Origin: Mycolicibacter arupensis
GTDB taxonomy: Bacteria > Actinomycetota > Actinomycetes > Mycobacteriales > Mycobacteriaceae
Length of the DNA stretch: 56,287 bases
Direction: 5' to 3'
Assembly (NCBI RefSeq): GCF_002086515.1
Contig: NZ_MVHH01000028.1
Coordinates: 1 to 56,287, forward strand
In this document: positions 17,444 to 27,170 of the stretch, one piece after another
How positions within the stretch are numbered: position 1 is the first letter of the stretch
Layout of the letters: each line of letters opens with the position of its first letter
Program-made: the position numbers and the translations under genes
Notes under the pieces: generated by a model
What the model saw: only the letters and a program-made list of their open reading frames with translations
Told to the model about the DNA's origin: nothing
The model's database searches: none

Positions 17444-18242
17444 CGCCGTGGTCTACGCGTTGCTGACGCTGGGGGCGCTGATCACCCTGGCGCCCTTCGC
17501 GCTCGGATTGTTGACGTCGTTCACCCCGGCGCAGCAGTTCGCCACCGGGACCCCGCTGTCGTGGCCACACCCGCCGACCCTGGACAACTACGGCGATCTC
17601 GGCGGTGCCGGATTCGCGCGTGCCGCGGCGGTGACGACGCTGATGACCGCTGTGATCCTGATCGGGCAGCTCAGCTTCTCGGTGCTGGCCGCCTACGCCT
17701 TCGCGCGGCTGGACTTCCCGGGGCGCGACACCTTGTTCTGGGTGTATGTCGCCACGTTGATGGTGCCGGCCACCGTGACGGTGGTGCCGCTGTACCTGAT
17801 GATGGCGCAGCTTGGGCTGCGGAACACGTTCTGGGCGCTGGTGTTGCCGTTCGTCTTCGGCTCACCGTATGCGATCTTTCTGCTGCGGCAGCATTTTCGT
17901 GCCGTGCCCACCGATCTGATCAATGCCGCACGTCTTGACGGCGCGAACACCCTGGACGTGATCGTCCACGTGATGCTGCCCGCCAGCAGGCCGATCCTGG
18001 TCACCCTCGGATTGATCACCGTGGTCTCGCAGTGGAACAACTTCATGTGGCCGTTGGTGATCACCAGCGGTGACAAGTGGCGGGTCTTGACGGTGGCGAC
18101 AGCTGCCCTGCAGTCGCGCTACAACGCGCAGTGGACGCTGGTGATGGCGGCGACCACGGTGGCCATGATTCCGCTGATCGTGCTGTTCCTGGTGTTCCAG
18201 CGGCGGATCGTGCAATCGATCGTGGTCACGGGAATCAAGTGA
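17430..18242 (+). CDS. uspB: Sugar ABC transporter permease UspB
   Basis: This is a 270-residue MalG-type permease with about six hydrophobic helices. The EAA loop is NAARLDGANTLDVIVHVMLPASRP near residue 165. It overlaps uspA by 14 nt at its start and uspC by 4 nt at its end, so the three genes form a tightly coupled operon. The long periplasmic loop after the first helix (FTPAQQFATGTPLSWPHPPTLDNYGDL) is typical of MalG-like CUT1 permeases. Confidence 0.93.
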   Translation: MTSRNAVVYALLTLGALITLAPFALGLLTSFTPAQQFATGTPLSWPHPPTLDNYGDLGGAGFARAAAVTTLMTAVILIGQLSFSVLAAYAFARLDFPGRDTLFWVYVATLMVPATVTVVPLYLMMAQLGLRNTFWALVLPFVFGSPYAIFLLRQHFRAVPTDLINAARLDGANTLDVIVHVMLPASRPILVTLGLITVVSQWNNFMWPLVITSGDKWRVLTVATAALQSRYNAQWTLVMAATTVAMIPLIVLFLVFQRRIVQSIVVTGIK

Positions 18243-19567
18243 CTCGGCCTCGGCTCTCCACCCTGTTCGCTGCGGCGGTGATCGGGGTTGCCGCGCTGCT
18301 GGCCGCTGCCGCGGTACTGCTCGACGGCGCCGGCACCCGAGCACCCGACGGCACGACGGTGGTGACGGTGCGGTTGTGGGACGAGCAGGTCGCACGGGCT
18401 TATCGGCATTCGTTCGACGCGTTCCACCGGGAGCACCCCGACATCGAAGTCCGCGTCAACGTCGTCGCCTACGGAACCTACTTCGACACGTTGCGCACCG
18501 ATGTCGCCGGTGGCGGTGCCGACGACATCTTCTGGCTCTCCGATGCCTACCTCGCCGGGTACGCCGACAACGGCAGGCTGATGAAGATCGACGACGGCTC
18601 GGATTGGGAACCGTCGGTGGTCGCCCAGTTCACCCGCAACGGCACGCTGTGGGGTGTCCCGCAGCTGACCGATGCCGGCATAGCGATGTACTACAACGCG
18701 AATCTGCTGGCCGATGCCGGCGTGCGAGTCGCGCAGTTGGCTGGGCTGCGCTGGGACCCGCACGGCATCGAAGACACGTTGCGGCCGCTGCTGGCGCGGC
18801 TCACCCGCGACAGCGCCGGGCGCGGCGCTGATGACCCCGGGTTCGACGAGCGCCGGATCCGGCAATGGGGTTACAACGCCGCCAACGACCCGCAGGGCAT
18901 CTACCTGAACTACATCGGCTCGGCCGGCGGGGTATTTCAGCGCGGCGACGAGTTCGCCTTCGACAATCCCGCCGCGATCGGCGCCTTCGACTACCTGGTG
19001 CGGCTCATCAATAGCGATCACGTGGCTCCGCCTGCTTCGGACACCAACACCAACGGCGACTTCTCCCGCAATCAGTTCCTGGCCGGAAGGATGGCGCTGT
19101 TCCAGTCCGGCACCTACAACTTGGCGGCCATCGCCGAACAGGCCACCTTTCCGTGGGGAGTGGCGATGCTACCGACCGGACCGGCCGGGCGGGTCAGCGT
19201 CACCAATGGGATCGCGGCCGTCGGCAACGCCGCCGCACGACACCCGGCGGCCGTACGTGACGTGCTGGCCTGGCTGGGCAGTCGCGACGGCAACGAATAC
19301 GTGGGCCGCACCGGCGCTGCGATCCCCGCGGTGCTCAGCGCACAGCAGGTCTACTTCGACTACTGGTCGCAGCGCGGGATCGACGTGACGCCCTTCTTCG
19401 CGGTGCTGGACGGGCCCCGCATCCCCGCTCCGGGTGGCGGCGTCGGATTCCCCGCCGGAAACCAGGCGATCAAGCCCTATTTCGACGAGATGTTCCTCGG
19501 CCGCCTGGAGGTCGCTACCGCGCTCCGGCAGGCGCAGGACGCCGCCAACACGGCCGCGCACCGCTAG
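18239..19567 (+). CDS. uspC: Sugar ABC transporter substrate-binding protein UspC
   Basis: This 442-residue extracellular solute-binding protein (family 1, CUT1 type) starts at a GTG overlapping the uspB stop (GTGA). The N-terminus MTRPRLSTLFAAAVIGVAALLAAAAV is a signal peptide or membrane anchor with no lipobox Cys. The mature part begins TVVTVRLWDEQVARAYRHSF. It includes the domain-hinge and ligand-region pattern LTDAGIAMYYNANLLADAGV and the late FLAGRMALFQSGTYNL segment common to this family. It corresponds to Rv2318, described as binding amino-sugars. It converges on the ECF T gene, whose stop is 21 bp away. Confidence 0.92.
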   Translation: MTRPRLSTLFAAAVIGVAALLAAAAVLLDGAGTRAPDGTTVVTVRLWDEQVARAYRHSFDAFHREHPDIEVRVNVVAYGTYFDTLRTDVAGGGADDIFWLSDAYLAGYADNGRLMKIDDGSDWEPSVVAQFTRNGTLWGVPQLTDAGIAMYYNANLLADAGVRVAQLAGLRWDPHGIEDTLRPLLARLTRDSAGRGADDPGFDERRIRQWGYNAANDPQGIYLNYIGSAGGVFQRGDEFAFDNPAAIGAFDYLVRLINSDHVAPPASDTNTNGDFSRNQFLAGRMALFQSGTYNLAAIAEQATFPWGVAMLPTGPAGRVSVTNGIAAVGNAAARHPAAVRDVLAWLGSRDGNEYVGRTGAAIPAVLSAQQVYFDYWSQRGIDVTPFFAVLDGPRIPAPGGGVGFPAGNQAIKPYFDEMFLGRLEVATALRQAQDAANTAAHR

Positions 19568-19588
19568 GGTTCTGGCCCGCGACCCCAC

Positions 19589-20395
19589 TCAGGTCGTGCC
19601 CAACACCGTCAGTTCGAGCGCCACCGCCGCCCCGCACACGACGGCCACGATCACCAGGGTGCTCAGATCGGCCAGCCGCGGCCGCGCCGGCGACGCAGAG
19701 ATCTGGCCGCTACCGCCACGCGCGGTGATCGCATCCCCCATCTCATCCGCCCGGCGAAGGGTGACCGTGATGGCGGCGGTGATCAAGTCGATGGCTTCGC
19801 GCGCCCACAGGCGCCGGCGATGCCGCCGCGAACGCGGCCGGGCCCGGGGGCGCAGTCGCCGCGCGGCATAGAGCACCCGGAATTCGTCGATCAGCATCGG
19901 GAACGCCCGCAGCGCCAAAGCGAGCGCCACCGCCCAATCATCGATGGGAATACGCAACAGCCGCAAGGGCTTCCCGAGCACTGCCACCGCCGGGGCGATC
20001 TCTGCCACGTTGGTGGTCCACGACACCATCGCGCCCAGTCCCAGCAGTACGAACGACAAGGCGGTGATCCGCAGGAAGTACAACAGTCCACCGAATCCGG
20101 CGGGGTCACCGCCCGACATGGCCGCGGTGGCGCCGCCGACCACCAAGAGCACCCACAGCCAGCGCGGCACGGTGGGCAGCGCACCGCGGGGGATGCGCGC
20201 GATAGCGGCCGCCCCGAACACCAACACCGCGGCCGCCCCGATGGTCGCCCAACCCGGGTAGAACGTGAGCAGCACCGAGATGCCGAAGACCACGATCAGC
20301 TTTGTCCCGGCCCACAGTCGGTGCACGGCGGAGTCGCCGGGAACCGGCCGCAGCAGCACCACCGGCCGCGGGGTGCTGCGCGGCTGCCCCGTCAC
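19589..20395 (-). CDS. ECF transporter T component (CbiQ-like)
   Basis: This 268-residue membrane protein has about five or six hydrophobic helices and resembles the CbiQ/EcfT family. The coupling-helix region carries the ARR-type signatures ([23 protein letters not shown] and later [17 protein letters not shown]). GTG at 20395 is chosen because it overlaps the TGA of the upstream ATPase gene. The downstream basic stretch ([16 protein letters not shown]) is unusually Arg-rich for a cytoplasmic loop. It matches Rv2325c in position. The substrate cannot be told from the sequence; cobalt or a vitamin would be typical for the family. Confidence 0.85.
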   Translation of the reverse strand: MTGQPRSTPRPVVLLRPVPGDSAVHRLWAGTKLIVVFGISVLLTFYPGWATIGAAAVLVFGAAAIARIPRGALPTVPRWLWVLLVVGGATAAMSGGDPAGFGGLLYFLRITALSFVLLGLGAMVSWTTNVAEIAPAVAVLGKPLRLLRIPIDDWAVALALALRAFPMLIDEFRVLYAARRLRPRARPRSRRHRRRLWAREAIDLITAAITVTLRRADEMGDAITARGGSGQISASPARPRLADLSTLVIVAVVCGAAVALELTVLGTT

Positions 20396-22440
20396 GCGGC
20401 ACCCGCCGGCGCCGTCACCAGTTCGCCGTTGTGCAGGTGCAGGGTCCGCGGGCACAACGAGTCGAGTCCGGCGAAATCGTGCGAGATGACCACGACCGTC
20501 AGTCCTCGCTCCCGCCGCAGCTCCTCCAGCAGGCGCAGGAGACCATCGCGGCTGGCCGCGTCGAGCCCGGCGAGCGGCTCGTCGAGGATCAAGGCCCGGG
20601 GCGATCGAGCCAGCAGGCCCGCCAGCACCAGACGGCGCATCTGGCCGCCGCTGAGCTGGTCGATACGGCGTCCGGCCAGCGCTGAATCCAGCCCGACAGC
20701 GGCCAGCGCAGCGCTCACCCGGGCGTGGTCACGAGACGAGAAGCCCGCCGCCGAGGCCACTTCCCGCCCCACATAGCTGCGCATCAGCTGGAGGCGAGCC
20801 GCCTGGAACGACAGCGCGACGGCCCCCACCTGCTGGTCCACGGGCCTGCCGCCGAGCAGACAACTGCCGGTGGTCGGGGTGGTCAGGCCCGCCATGATCC
20901 AGGCCAGTGTCGACTTACCCGAGCCGTTGCCGCCGTGGATCAACAGCCCGTCGCCCTCATGGACTTCGAAACTGATATCACGCAGCGCGGTCTTAGCCCA
21001 CGGCGTGCCGCTGGCGTATTCGTGGCCCACGCCGGACAACTCGAGCACCGGTGGAGCGCCGTCACGGCGTTCGCTCCCGGCTGAGGCCGCGGGGACCTCG
21101 ACGGTCTCCACCATGGCGGTGTTGTCGCGGGAGCCGGACAGGTCGATGGTTCGGTCGGCGCTGCCGGCCTCGTCGTTGTAGTGGGTGATGTGCACCAAGG
21201 AGGTACAGCGTTGACCGCTACACCCGGCCAGCTTGGACAACACCCCCAACAGCACCTCACGGCCCTGGGGATCAACCATGCTGGTGACCTCATCGGCGAT
21301 CAGGAGTGCGGGTTCGCGGGCCAGTGCCGCGGCGACGGCCAAGCGCTGCAGTTCCCCACCGGACAGGCTGCCGGTGTCGCGCTCGGCGAACCCGGCCAGA
21401 CCGACCTCCCCAAGCACCCGCTCGACGTCGACGGCGGTGCCCGCAGGCAGGCCCCACACCACGTCGTCGGCGACCCGCGTGCCCAGCACTTGGCTTTCGG
21501 GATGCTGCATCACGACCGCGGTCCCGCCGGGGGCGCCAAGGCCCACGGCCCCGGGACGCTCGATCGTGCCCGCCGTGGGGGACCGGCCGGCCAGCAACAG
21601 CATCAGCGTGGTCTTGCCCGAGCCGTTGGCCCCGGTGATGGCGACGTGCTCGCCTGCGCCTACTTCCAGGCTGACCGGTCCCAAGGCGTCATGGTCGGAC
21701 TGCGGATAGCGGAAGCGGACCCCGTCCATCCGAACCGGAACGGGGGCCACCGGACCGTCCTCGACTGCCAGGTCCAGCTTGTGCACGTCGGGAACCCCAC
21801 GCAGTCGGTGGAGCACCCGCGACAGCGCCCACCATCCCAGCAGCGAGACCATCATCACGCCGATCGTCATCTGAGCCAGGATCAGCCACTGCCAGTAACG
21901 CAGCAGCGTGCCGAGGAAGCCGTTGAGGTCCTCGGCGACCCGCTGGAACTCCGGCAGCGGGATACGTTCCATGAACGCCGCGACACCGTGCACATTGGCG
22001 GTGATCGCCTCGAAGATCAGGTGCCGTAAGCGCGACAAGACGTTCAGCGCCAGCACCATCACGGCGCCGAACAGAAGGCCGGCCACCGCAGAGGCCACGA
22101 TCACGGTGGGCAGGCCACGACGATGACGCTTGATGACCCCCGTCAACCCGCCGATGTAGGCGCTGTTGACCACAGTCATGAAGCCGCCCATGCCGGCAAT
22201 CAGGAACGCTATGGCCGCGGCTGCCACCATCGCGGCGATCAACACGCGAATCCGGTGCCGGTAGGCAAGCAGCCCCATCGGCACCGTTCCGAGCAGCGCC
22301 AACCCGCCGGCGAAGGGCACGACGACGGCGATGATCGCCGTCGCCGCGCACAGTGCCGCCATCACGGCGGCCTGCGCGATCTCGACGGGCCGCATCGACC
22401 GCGCCCGGACTCGGTTGGCGCCCTGGCCGGTCTTGGTCAC
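20392..22440 (-). CDS. ECF transporter S-A-A fusion (membrane plus two ABC ATPases)
   Basis: This 682-residue protein fuses an N-terminal membrane region (about 1-240, several helices, S-component-like) with two ABC ATPase domains. The first has [10 protein letters not shown], signature LSGGELQR and Walker B LLIADE. The second has [18 protein letters not shown] and [12 protein letters not shown]. All nucleotide-binding motifs are intact. Start is the GTG at 22440 ([12 protein letters not shown]); longer frames upstream overlap the divergent marR and are rejected. With the T gene overlapping by 4 nt, it could form a complete ECF importer from two polypeptides. It matches Rv2326c in position and build. 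Confidence 0.87.
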   Translation of the reverse strand: MTKTGQGANRVRARSMRPVEIAQAAVMAALCAATAIIAVVVPFAGGLALLGTVPMGLLAYRHRIRVLIAAMVAAAAIAFLIAGMGGFMTVVNSAYIGGLTGVIKRHRRGLPTVIVASAVAGLLFGAVMVLALNVLSRLRHLIFEAITANVHGVAAFMERIPLPEFQRVAEDLNGFLGTLLRYWQWLILAQMTIGVMMVSLLGWWALSRVLHRLRGVPDVHKLDLAVEDGPVAPVPVRMDGVRFRYPQSDHDALGPVSLEVGAGEHVAITGANGSGKTTLMLLLAGRSPTAGTIERPGAVGLGAPGGTAVVMQHPESQVLGTRVADDVVWGLPAGTAVDVERVLGEVGLAGFAERDTGSLSGGELQRLAVAAALAREPALLIADEVTSMVDPQGREVLLGVLSKLAGCSGQRCTSLVHITHYNDEAGSADRTIDLSGSRDNTAMVETVEVPAASAGSERRDGAPPVLELSGVGHEYASGTPWAKTALRDISFEVHEGDGLLIHGGNGSGKSTLAWIMAGLTTPTTGSCLLGGRPVDQQVGAVALSFQAARLQLMRSYVGREVASAAGFSSRDHARVSAALAAVGLDSALAGRRIDQLSGGQMRRLVLAGLLARSPRALILDEPLAGLDAASRDGLLRLLEELRRERGLTVVVISHDFAGLDSLCPRTLHLHNGELVTAPAGAA

Positions 22441-22503
22441 CCGTCGATTCTGCCAGCCGCGTCGACCGGCCCCTGCCGCGTGGACCGAGGTCGTCCACTT
22501 TCG

Positions 22504-22517
22504 TTCACGGTTGTGAA
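22504..22517. promoter_or_regulatory. Operator-like palindrome between marR and ECF gene
   Basis: TTCACGGTTGTGAA is a perfect 5-bp inverted repeat with a 4-bp spacer. It lies 11 bp before the marR ATG and 63 bp from the ECF fusion start, in an 88-bp divergent gap. Its position and symmetry suit a MarR dimer controlling both genes. Confidence 0.45.
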
Positions 22518-22528
22518 ATACTTGCCCG

Positions 22529-22978
22529 ATGGTAGCCCCCGCCCATTCAAGCCTCGGCGCCGATTTGCTCAGTGTTGTCTCCCGCCTCAACCGGCTCGCC
22601 ACCCAGCGTGTTGCGCTGCCGATCCCGGGAGCCCAGGCCCGGCTGCTGTCCACTATCGAGGACTTGGATGTGGCCCGGATCTCCGATCTGGCCGCGGTGG
22701 ACCACTGCTCCCAACCGACCATGACGACTCAGGTGCGCCGGCTCGAAGACGCCGGACTGACCACCCGTGCCACCGATCCGCTTGACGCGCGAGCCGTGCT
22801 GATCCGGATCACCGACAAGGGCATCGACACCATGGCGCGTGTCCGGCAGGACCGGGCGGCGGCCCTGGATCCCGAGTTGGACCGGCTGGCTCCCGAAGAC
22901 CGTCGAACGCTGGCCGAGGCCGTCGACGTGTTGCACCGATTCCTCGCTGAGGCCGCTCCCACCCGACCGGTTCGCTGA
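22529..22978 (+). CDS. MarR family transcriptional regulator
   Basis: This is a 149-residue MarR-type winged-helix dimer, corresponding in position to Rv2327. The recognition region reads [27 protein letters not shown], and the wing includes [16 protein letters not shown]. Flanking helices would form the dimer interface. It is divergent from the ECF transporter and probably represses it and itself through the palindrome at 22504-22517. The ligand is unknown. ATG is at 22529. Confidence 0.9.
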   Translation: MVAPAHSSLGADLLSVVSRLNRLATQRVALPIPGAQARLLSTIEDLDVARISDLAAVDHCSQPTMTTQVRRLEDAGLTTRATDPLDARAVLIRITDKGIDTMARVRQDRAAALDPELDRLAPEDRRTLAEAVDVLHRFLAEAAPTRPVR

Positions 22979-23158
22979 CGCCGGGCGGAGCGGCGCTGAT
23001 CGCCGGTCGCTCTGCCAGCCGAGATTCGGCTGAGATGTCACCAGCTCGGCCGCCTTTTCGAATATGCTCGACACCGGCATCGGCCCGAAGCGATCCCAGG
23101 CCTCCTGCGGCCCCCGCGGCTCGCCCACTGGGTTGCCGGTCTTCGGGGGAAGGACATC

Positions 23159-25012
23159 GTGGCGGATAGATTGGCGCTGGTCACCTCGATCGCCGCCCAG
23201 CTGATGGCCACCACACCATCGACGGCTGCCGCGGTCAGCGAACGTGTGCTGCAGACGCTGGTCGAGCAACTCAACGTCGACGCCGGGTTCCTGCGCCACA
23301 ACGATCACGAGATCAGAGCCTCCAAGCTGGTGGCCGAATGGCCACCGCGCCCCGATCCCCCGCACCCCGATCCGCTGGCCGTCGTGTCCTTCACCACAGC
23401 CGATCCGGTCTTCACCACCTGCGCCCACGGGAAGCGGGTGGCGGTCGTCCGGCCGGATCCGGACGAATCCAGTTATGTGCGCCAGATGGCACGGGATCAC
23501 GCTATCGAATCGCTGTCGGTGGCCACCGCGCCGCTGATCTCCGGCCCGGTGACCATCGGCATGCTGGGCCTGGTCAAGTTCCGCCGGCCCAAGTGGCGGC
23601 CAGAAGAACTCAACACCATCGAGGCGATCGCCTCCCTGTTCGCCCAATTGCAGGCCCGTGTCGCCGCCGAGGAGCGGTTGCGCTACCTGGCCGATCACGA
23701 CGACCTGACCGGCCTGCACAACCGCCGCGCCCTGGTGGCCCACCTCTCCGAGCGGCTTATCGCCGGCAAGCCCGGACCCGTCGGCGTCTTCTACATCGAC
23801 CTCGATCGGCTCAAGCCGATCAACGACTACCTCGGTCATGCCGCCGGCGACTGGTTCATCCAGGACTTCGCCCGGCGGCTGCGCGCCTATGCCGGGAACC
23901 GCACCATGACGGCCCGCATCGGCGGCGACGAATTCGTCGTCATCCCGGACTGGCCCATGTCCATGTCCAGCGCCGAGACCTTCGCCGACCGGCTGCAGGG
24001 CGCGCTGCGTGAACGGGTGGAGATCCAGGGCCACACCGTCAACAGCACGGTCAGTGTGGGTGTGACGGTCGGTCTTCCCGGGGAGGACACCAGCGCGGGC
24101 CTGCTGCACCGGGCCGACGAGGCCGTGCTGGCCGCCAAACGCGGCGGCGGGAACCAGACCGTCAGCTCCACCGACGACATGTCCTTGAAGAGCCTGTTCC
24201 GCAAGGACATTGAACTGCATATGCAGGGCAAGATCGACGACGAATCGCTCCTGCTGTACTACCAGCCCGAGGTCGACCTGTGGAGCGGTGCGATCGTCGC
24301 AGTGGAGGCTCTGGTTCGCTGGCGGCATCCCACCCGTGGGCTGCTGTTGCCCGGTTCCTTTATCAGCATCGCCGAATCGGCCAACCTGGCCGACGATCTG
24401 GGCCGCTGGGTGATGCGCAGCGCGTGCGCGGAATTCAGCGGGTGGCAGGCCAACGGTGTGCGGACCAACGCCACCCTGCGCATCAACGTCTCGCCGGTTC
24501 AGCTGGCCGCCCGCGGGTTCGTCCAGAACGTGGTCGACACCGTCAACGAGTTCGGCCTGAGTCCCAGTTCGTTGTGCCTGGAGATCACCGAACGTGCGGT
24601 GGTGCAGAACATCGAGACGACCCGCCGGACGCTGGCGGAGTTACGCGAAGCCGGAGTACAGATCGCCATAGACGACTTCGGCACCGGATACGCGGTGCTG
24701 TCCCACCTCAAGGATCTGCCGGTCGACATCCTGAAGATCGACACCGTGTTCGTCCGCGAACTGGGCGTCAACGCCGGCGATCTCGCGATCGTCCGCGCGA
24801 TCATCGCGCTCGCCGAGGCCTTCGGTCTGCAGGTGGTCGCTGAGGGCGTGGAAACCTCAGCGGCCGCGCTCACCTTGATGCGGCATGGATGTCACCGGGC
24901 GCAGGGATTCCTGTTCTCCCGCCCGGTTCCGGGCCCCGCCGCTGAGTCAATGCTGGCGGCGCGCTGGATGGCCATGCCTTTCCTGGCCGACAGCCAGGCG
25001 TTGGTGATCTGA
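23159..25012 (+). CDS. GAF-GGDEF-EAL cyclic-di-GMP enzyme
   Basis: This is a 617-residue bifunctional cyclic-di-GMP protein resembling Rv1354c/DcpA. A GAF-like sensor covers about 1-165. The cyclase domain has an intact active site RIGGDEFV (GGDEF at 255-259). The phosphodiesterase domain has EALVRW (EAL at 383-385), LEITE and DDFGTGY (505 onward). Both activities therefore look possible. No RxxD inhibitory site precedes GGDEF (the segment reads AGNRTMTARI), so product inhibition of the cyclase may be absent. There is no membrane segment. The GTG start has a strong GGGGGAAGGA site 5-6 nt upstream. Confidence 0.93.
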   Translation: MADRLALVTSIAAQLMATTPSTAAAVSERVLQTLVEQLNVDAGFLRHNDHEIRASKLVAEWPPRPDPPHPDPLAVVSFTTADPVFTTCAHGKRVAVVRPDPDESSYVRQMARDHAIESLSVATAPLISGPVTIGMLGLVKFRRPKWRPEELNTIEAIASLFAQLQARVAAEERLRYLADHDDLTGLHNRRALVAHLSERLIAGKPGPVGVFYIDLDRLKPINDYLGHAAGDWFIQDFARRLRAYAGNRTMTARIGGDEFVVIPDWPMSMSSAETFADRLQGALRERVEIQGHTVNSTVSVGVTVGLPGEDTSAGLLHRADEAVLAAKRGGGNQTVSSTDDMSLKSLFRKDIELHMQGKIDDESLLLYYQPEVDLWSGAIVAVEALVRWRHPTRGLLLPGSFISIAESANLADDLGRWVMRSACAEFSGWQANGVRTNATLRINVSPVQLAARGFVQNVVDTVNEFGLSPSSLCLEITERAVVQNIETTRRTLAELREAGVQIAIDDFGTGYAVLSHLKDLPVDILKIDTVFVRELGVNAGDLAIVRAIIALAEAFGLQVVAEGVETSAAALTLMRHGCHRAQGFLFSRPVPGPAAESMLAARWMAMPFLADSQALVI

Positions 25013-25391
25013 CAAGAAAGTCGCCCGGTAGAAAGCGGCACGCAACCGCACCCCCGACTGCCCGCCGGCGAGCGCTGCGGTCGGTGCGATGCACCAACCC
25101 GGCTCGGCATACAGCGGGAAGCGGCGATGCGGACCCCTCAAGGTGCCCCGGGCGAAGCTATCGGAGGAACTCACCGGCGCCGGCCACGGCGCACGCCGCA
25201 GCGCGCCCGTCGCTTGCAAACCAGTCCCTCGCATAAACGGGAATAGTACATACCTTTTGGATGATGTTCAATCCCCACAAGACTGTGCGTCAGGTCACGT
25301 CGAGAGTGGTCCCGCCACCCCCTTCATGGGGACTCTCCGACAGCTCTCAACAACGCCCGAACGGTCCGCGGTGCCCGTCATAATCAGACCC
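25013..25391. other. Intergenic region before PAS gene
   Basis: About 380 bp separate the GGDEF-EAL stop from the PAS ATG. A GC-rich imperfect hairpin (gcaccccc...ggtcggtgc, about 25050-25090) could terminate the upstream gene. An AT-richer stretch near 25235-25275 could hold a promoter. CATAAT at 25379-25384 ends 7 nt before the PAS ATG. A frame continuous with the PAS gene is open through this region and contains MGTLRQL at 25326, an echo of MDTLRQL at 25431. Confidence 0.45.
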
Positions 25392-25796
25392 ATGGAGCGA
25401 CGGCGTAACGCGCAGACCCCTCTGGCCCCGATGGACACGCTGCGGCAGCTGCCCGCCTTAGTCGCACTGGAGAGAATTCCCGTTCCGGTACTCGCGATCG
25501 CCGATGACGGCACCATCTTGTTCGCCAACAGCGGTTTTGCCACCATGCTCGGCTACACCAAGGAAGAGGTGCTCGAACGGGAGTTCCGGCAGATCTTCGG
25601 CGAGGTTCCGCCGGCGGAGGAATCAGCGCTGTCGGTGATGCACTCGCTGGCCAATCTGGTTGTGTCCCTGGAGCATCGGGACGGCTCGACGGTACGCGCC
25701 CTGATGAGCAAGTCTGCACTCGAGCGTGCCGATGACCGGGTGGCCCTCGCGACGTTCCAAGATCTCACCGAGCAGCTCTGGCTCGAGGAGCGCTGA
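25392..25796 (+). CDS. PAS domain sensor protein
   Basis: This is a small single-domain PAS protein of 134 residues. The PAS core is recognisable in IPVPVLAIADDGTILFANSG followed by FATMLGYTKEEVLEREFRQI, with the closing strand RVALATFQDLTEQ. No kinase, cyclase or DNA-binding domain is attached, so it probably acts through a partner. It directly follows a GGDEF-EAL gene in the same direction and converges with a TetR gene whose stop is 7 bp away. The start is uncertain: ATG 25392 is preferred because a CATAAT hexamer lies 7 nt before it (leaderless). ATG 25431 and ATG 25326 are alternatives. The ligand is unknown. Confidence 0.75.
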   Translation: MERRRNAQTPLAPMDTLRQLPALVALERIPVPVLAIADDGTILFANSGFATMLGYTKEEVLEREFRQIFGEVPPAEESALSVMHSLANLVVSLEHRDGSTVRALMSKSALERADDRVALATFQDLTEQLWLEER

Positions 25797-25803
25797 CACC
25801 GTC

Positions 25804-26478
25804 TCAGCGGACGGGCGCCGCCCCGTCGACACTGTGCGGTCCGCTGTCCTGAAACCGCTGCGCGTCACGCGCCAGGAACTGCTGGAAATATGCCAGCGAG
25901 TCCTCCACCACGATCGCAGGCAGCAGCATCTCCCACATCCGGGTGACCCGGCCGATGCTGTCGCCCGCATAGTGCGTCAACAGCCACGTTCCCAGCATGG
26001 CTGAGGTGACCGCCTCGGAGACCTGGCGGGCATCGAGCCCCTCGCGCAAGTCACCCTCTGCGATCGCCCGTGAGGCCTGGGCGGTGACCGCGGCCGCCCA
26101 CTCACCGCCGACCTCAGCACCCAATTCGTTGGATTCGGCCAGCGCGAACACCAGGTGACCCGCGGCCCGCGCCTCCTTGTCGACCGCCAACACCTCGGTG
26201 ACCGCGAAGATCCCGTGGATCATGCCCTCCAGCGCGGGCGACGACGGCTGACACATGCTGCGGAAGGTGTTCAGAACCGTGGTGAACCCGCCCTCGATGA
26301 TGGCGGTCACCAGTGAATCCATCGAATCGAAATGGTGGTAGAGCGCACCCTTGGTGACGCCGGCCCGCTCGATGATCGCGGTCCGCCCGGCAGCGACGTA
26401 GCCGGACTCGCCGAAAACATCAATGGCGGCGTCGAGCAGTTTGCGACGGGTGGCTTCGGACCGAACCTGGCGCGCCAT
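25804..26478 (-). CDS. TetR family regulator
   Basis: This 224-residue protein has an N-terminal TetR helix-turn-helix (RRKLLDAAIDVFGESGYVAA then AIIERAGVTKGALYHHFDSM). The C-terminal ligand-binding helices resemble those of the gamma-butyrolactone-receptor-like (ScbR-type) group. Its ATG overlaps the stop of the upstream TetR gene by one base (TGATG), so the two are translationally coupled. The signal molecule is unknown. Confidence 0.9.
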   Translation of the reverse strand: MARQVRSEATRRKLLDAAIDVFGESGYVAAGRTAIIERAGVTKGALYHHFDSMDSLVTAIIEGGFTTVLNTFRSMCQPSSPALEGMIHGIFAVTEVLAVDKEARAAGHLVFALAESNELGAEVGGEWAAAVTAQASRAIAEGDLREGLDARQVSEAVTSAMLGTWLLTHYAGDSIGRVTRMWEMLLPAIVVEDSLAYFQQFLARDAQRFQDSGPHSVDGAAPVR

Positions 26479-27170
26479 CAGCCGGCCTCCCCCTCGGACA
26501 CCGCCGAACGTGCCTGCGCCGACGTGGTGTTGATGGCCAGCGCCGTCCGGCGCCGAACGAACTGGACGAAATAGTCGATCCGGTCGGCGGGCACGACACT
26601 GGAGAGAACCACCGACCAGATCCGCGCCAGCTCACCCAGAAACTGTTCGGGTTCATCGAGATTGCCCGCCTGCCGCAGACCAAGGTACAACGCCACCATC
26701 ATCCGCACCACGTCCTGCGGATCGCGATCGACGACGTCGCCTTCGGCAATGGCCCGTTCGGCCACCACGGTCAACGTCCGGATCGCATTGTTGAGCACCG
26801 TCGCCTGCAAACCCTCGGCACGGCCGACCACCGGCAGCAGGTGCAACAAAGCTCGGGCACCGTCGGAGGTCAGATCCTCGACCGCCATCAGGTAACCCAC
26901 GTCAAGCAACGTTTCCAGACCGGAAAGCTTGCGGTCCACCAAGGACCGGATCGCTACGCCGGCGCGCGCGATTTGTTCGTCGATGACGGCCAATGCGAGC
27001 GCGTGCTTAGAGCGGAAGTGAAAATACATCGCACCCTTGGTCAATTCCGCTTCCGCGAGAATGTCGTCAAGGCCGACGTCGTGAAACGGCCGCTGAGCGA
27101 ACTGATGCGCAGCGGCACGGATGATCTGCTGGCGCGTGGCATCGGCGCGCCGGTCGGTCGAATCAGCCAA
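26478..27170 (-). CDS. TetR family regulator
   Basis: This 230-residue TetR protein has the DNA-binding part TRQQIIRAAAHQFAQRPFHD and DILAEAELTKGAMYFHFRSK. The C-terminal helices (LLDVGYLMAVEDLTSDGARALLHLL) again resemble ScbR-like receptors. The only usable start is a TTG at 27170, because a TGA lies 9-12 nt upstream in frame and no ATG or GTG occurs before the HTH. It is first in a two-gene TetR operon. The 172-bp region upstream (27171-27342) probably holds its promoter. Confidence 0.87.
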   Translation of the reverse strand: MADSTDRRADATRQQIIRAAAHQFAQRPFHDVGLDDILAEAELTKGAMYFHFRSKHALALAVIDEQIARAGVAIRSLVDRKLSGLETLLDVGYLMAVEDLTSDGARALLHLLPVVGRAEGLQATVLNNAIRTLTVVAERAIAEGDVVDRDPQDVVRMMVALYLGLRQAGNLDEPEQFLGELARIWSVVLSSVVPADRIDYFVQFVRRRTALAINTTSAQARSAVSEGEAG

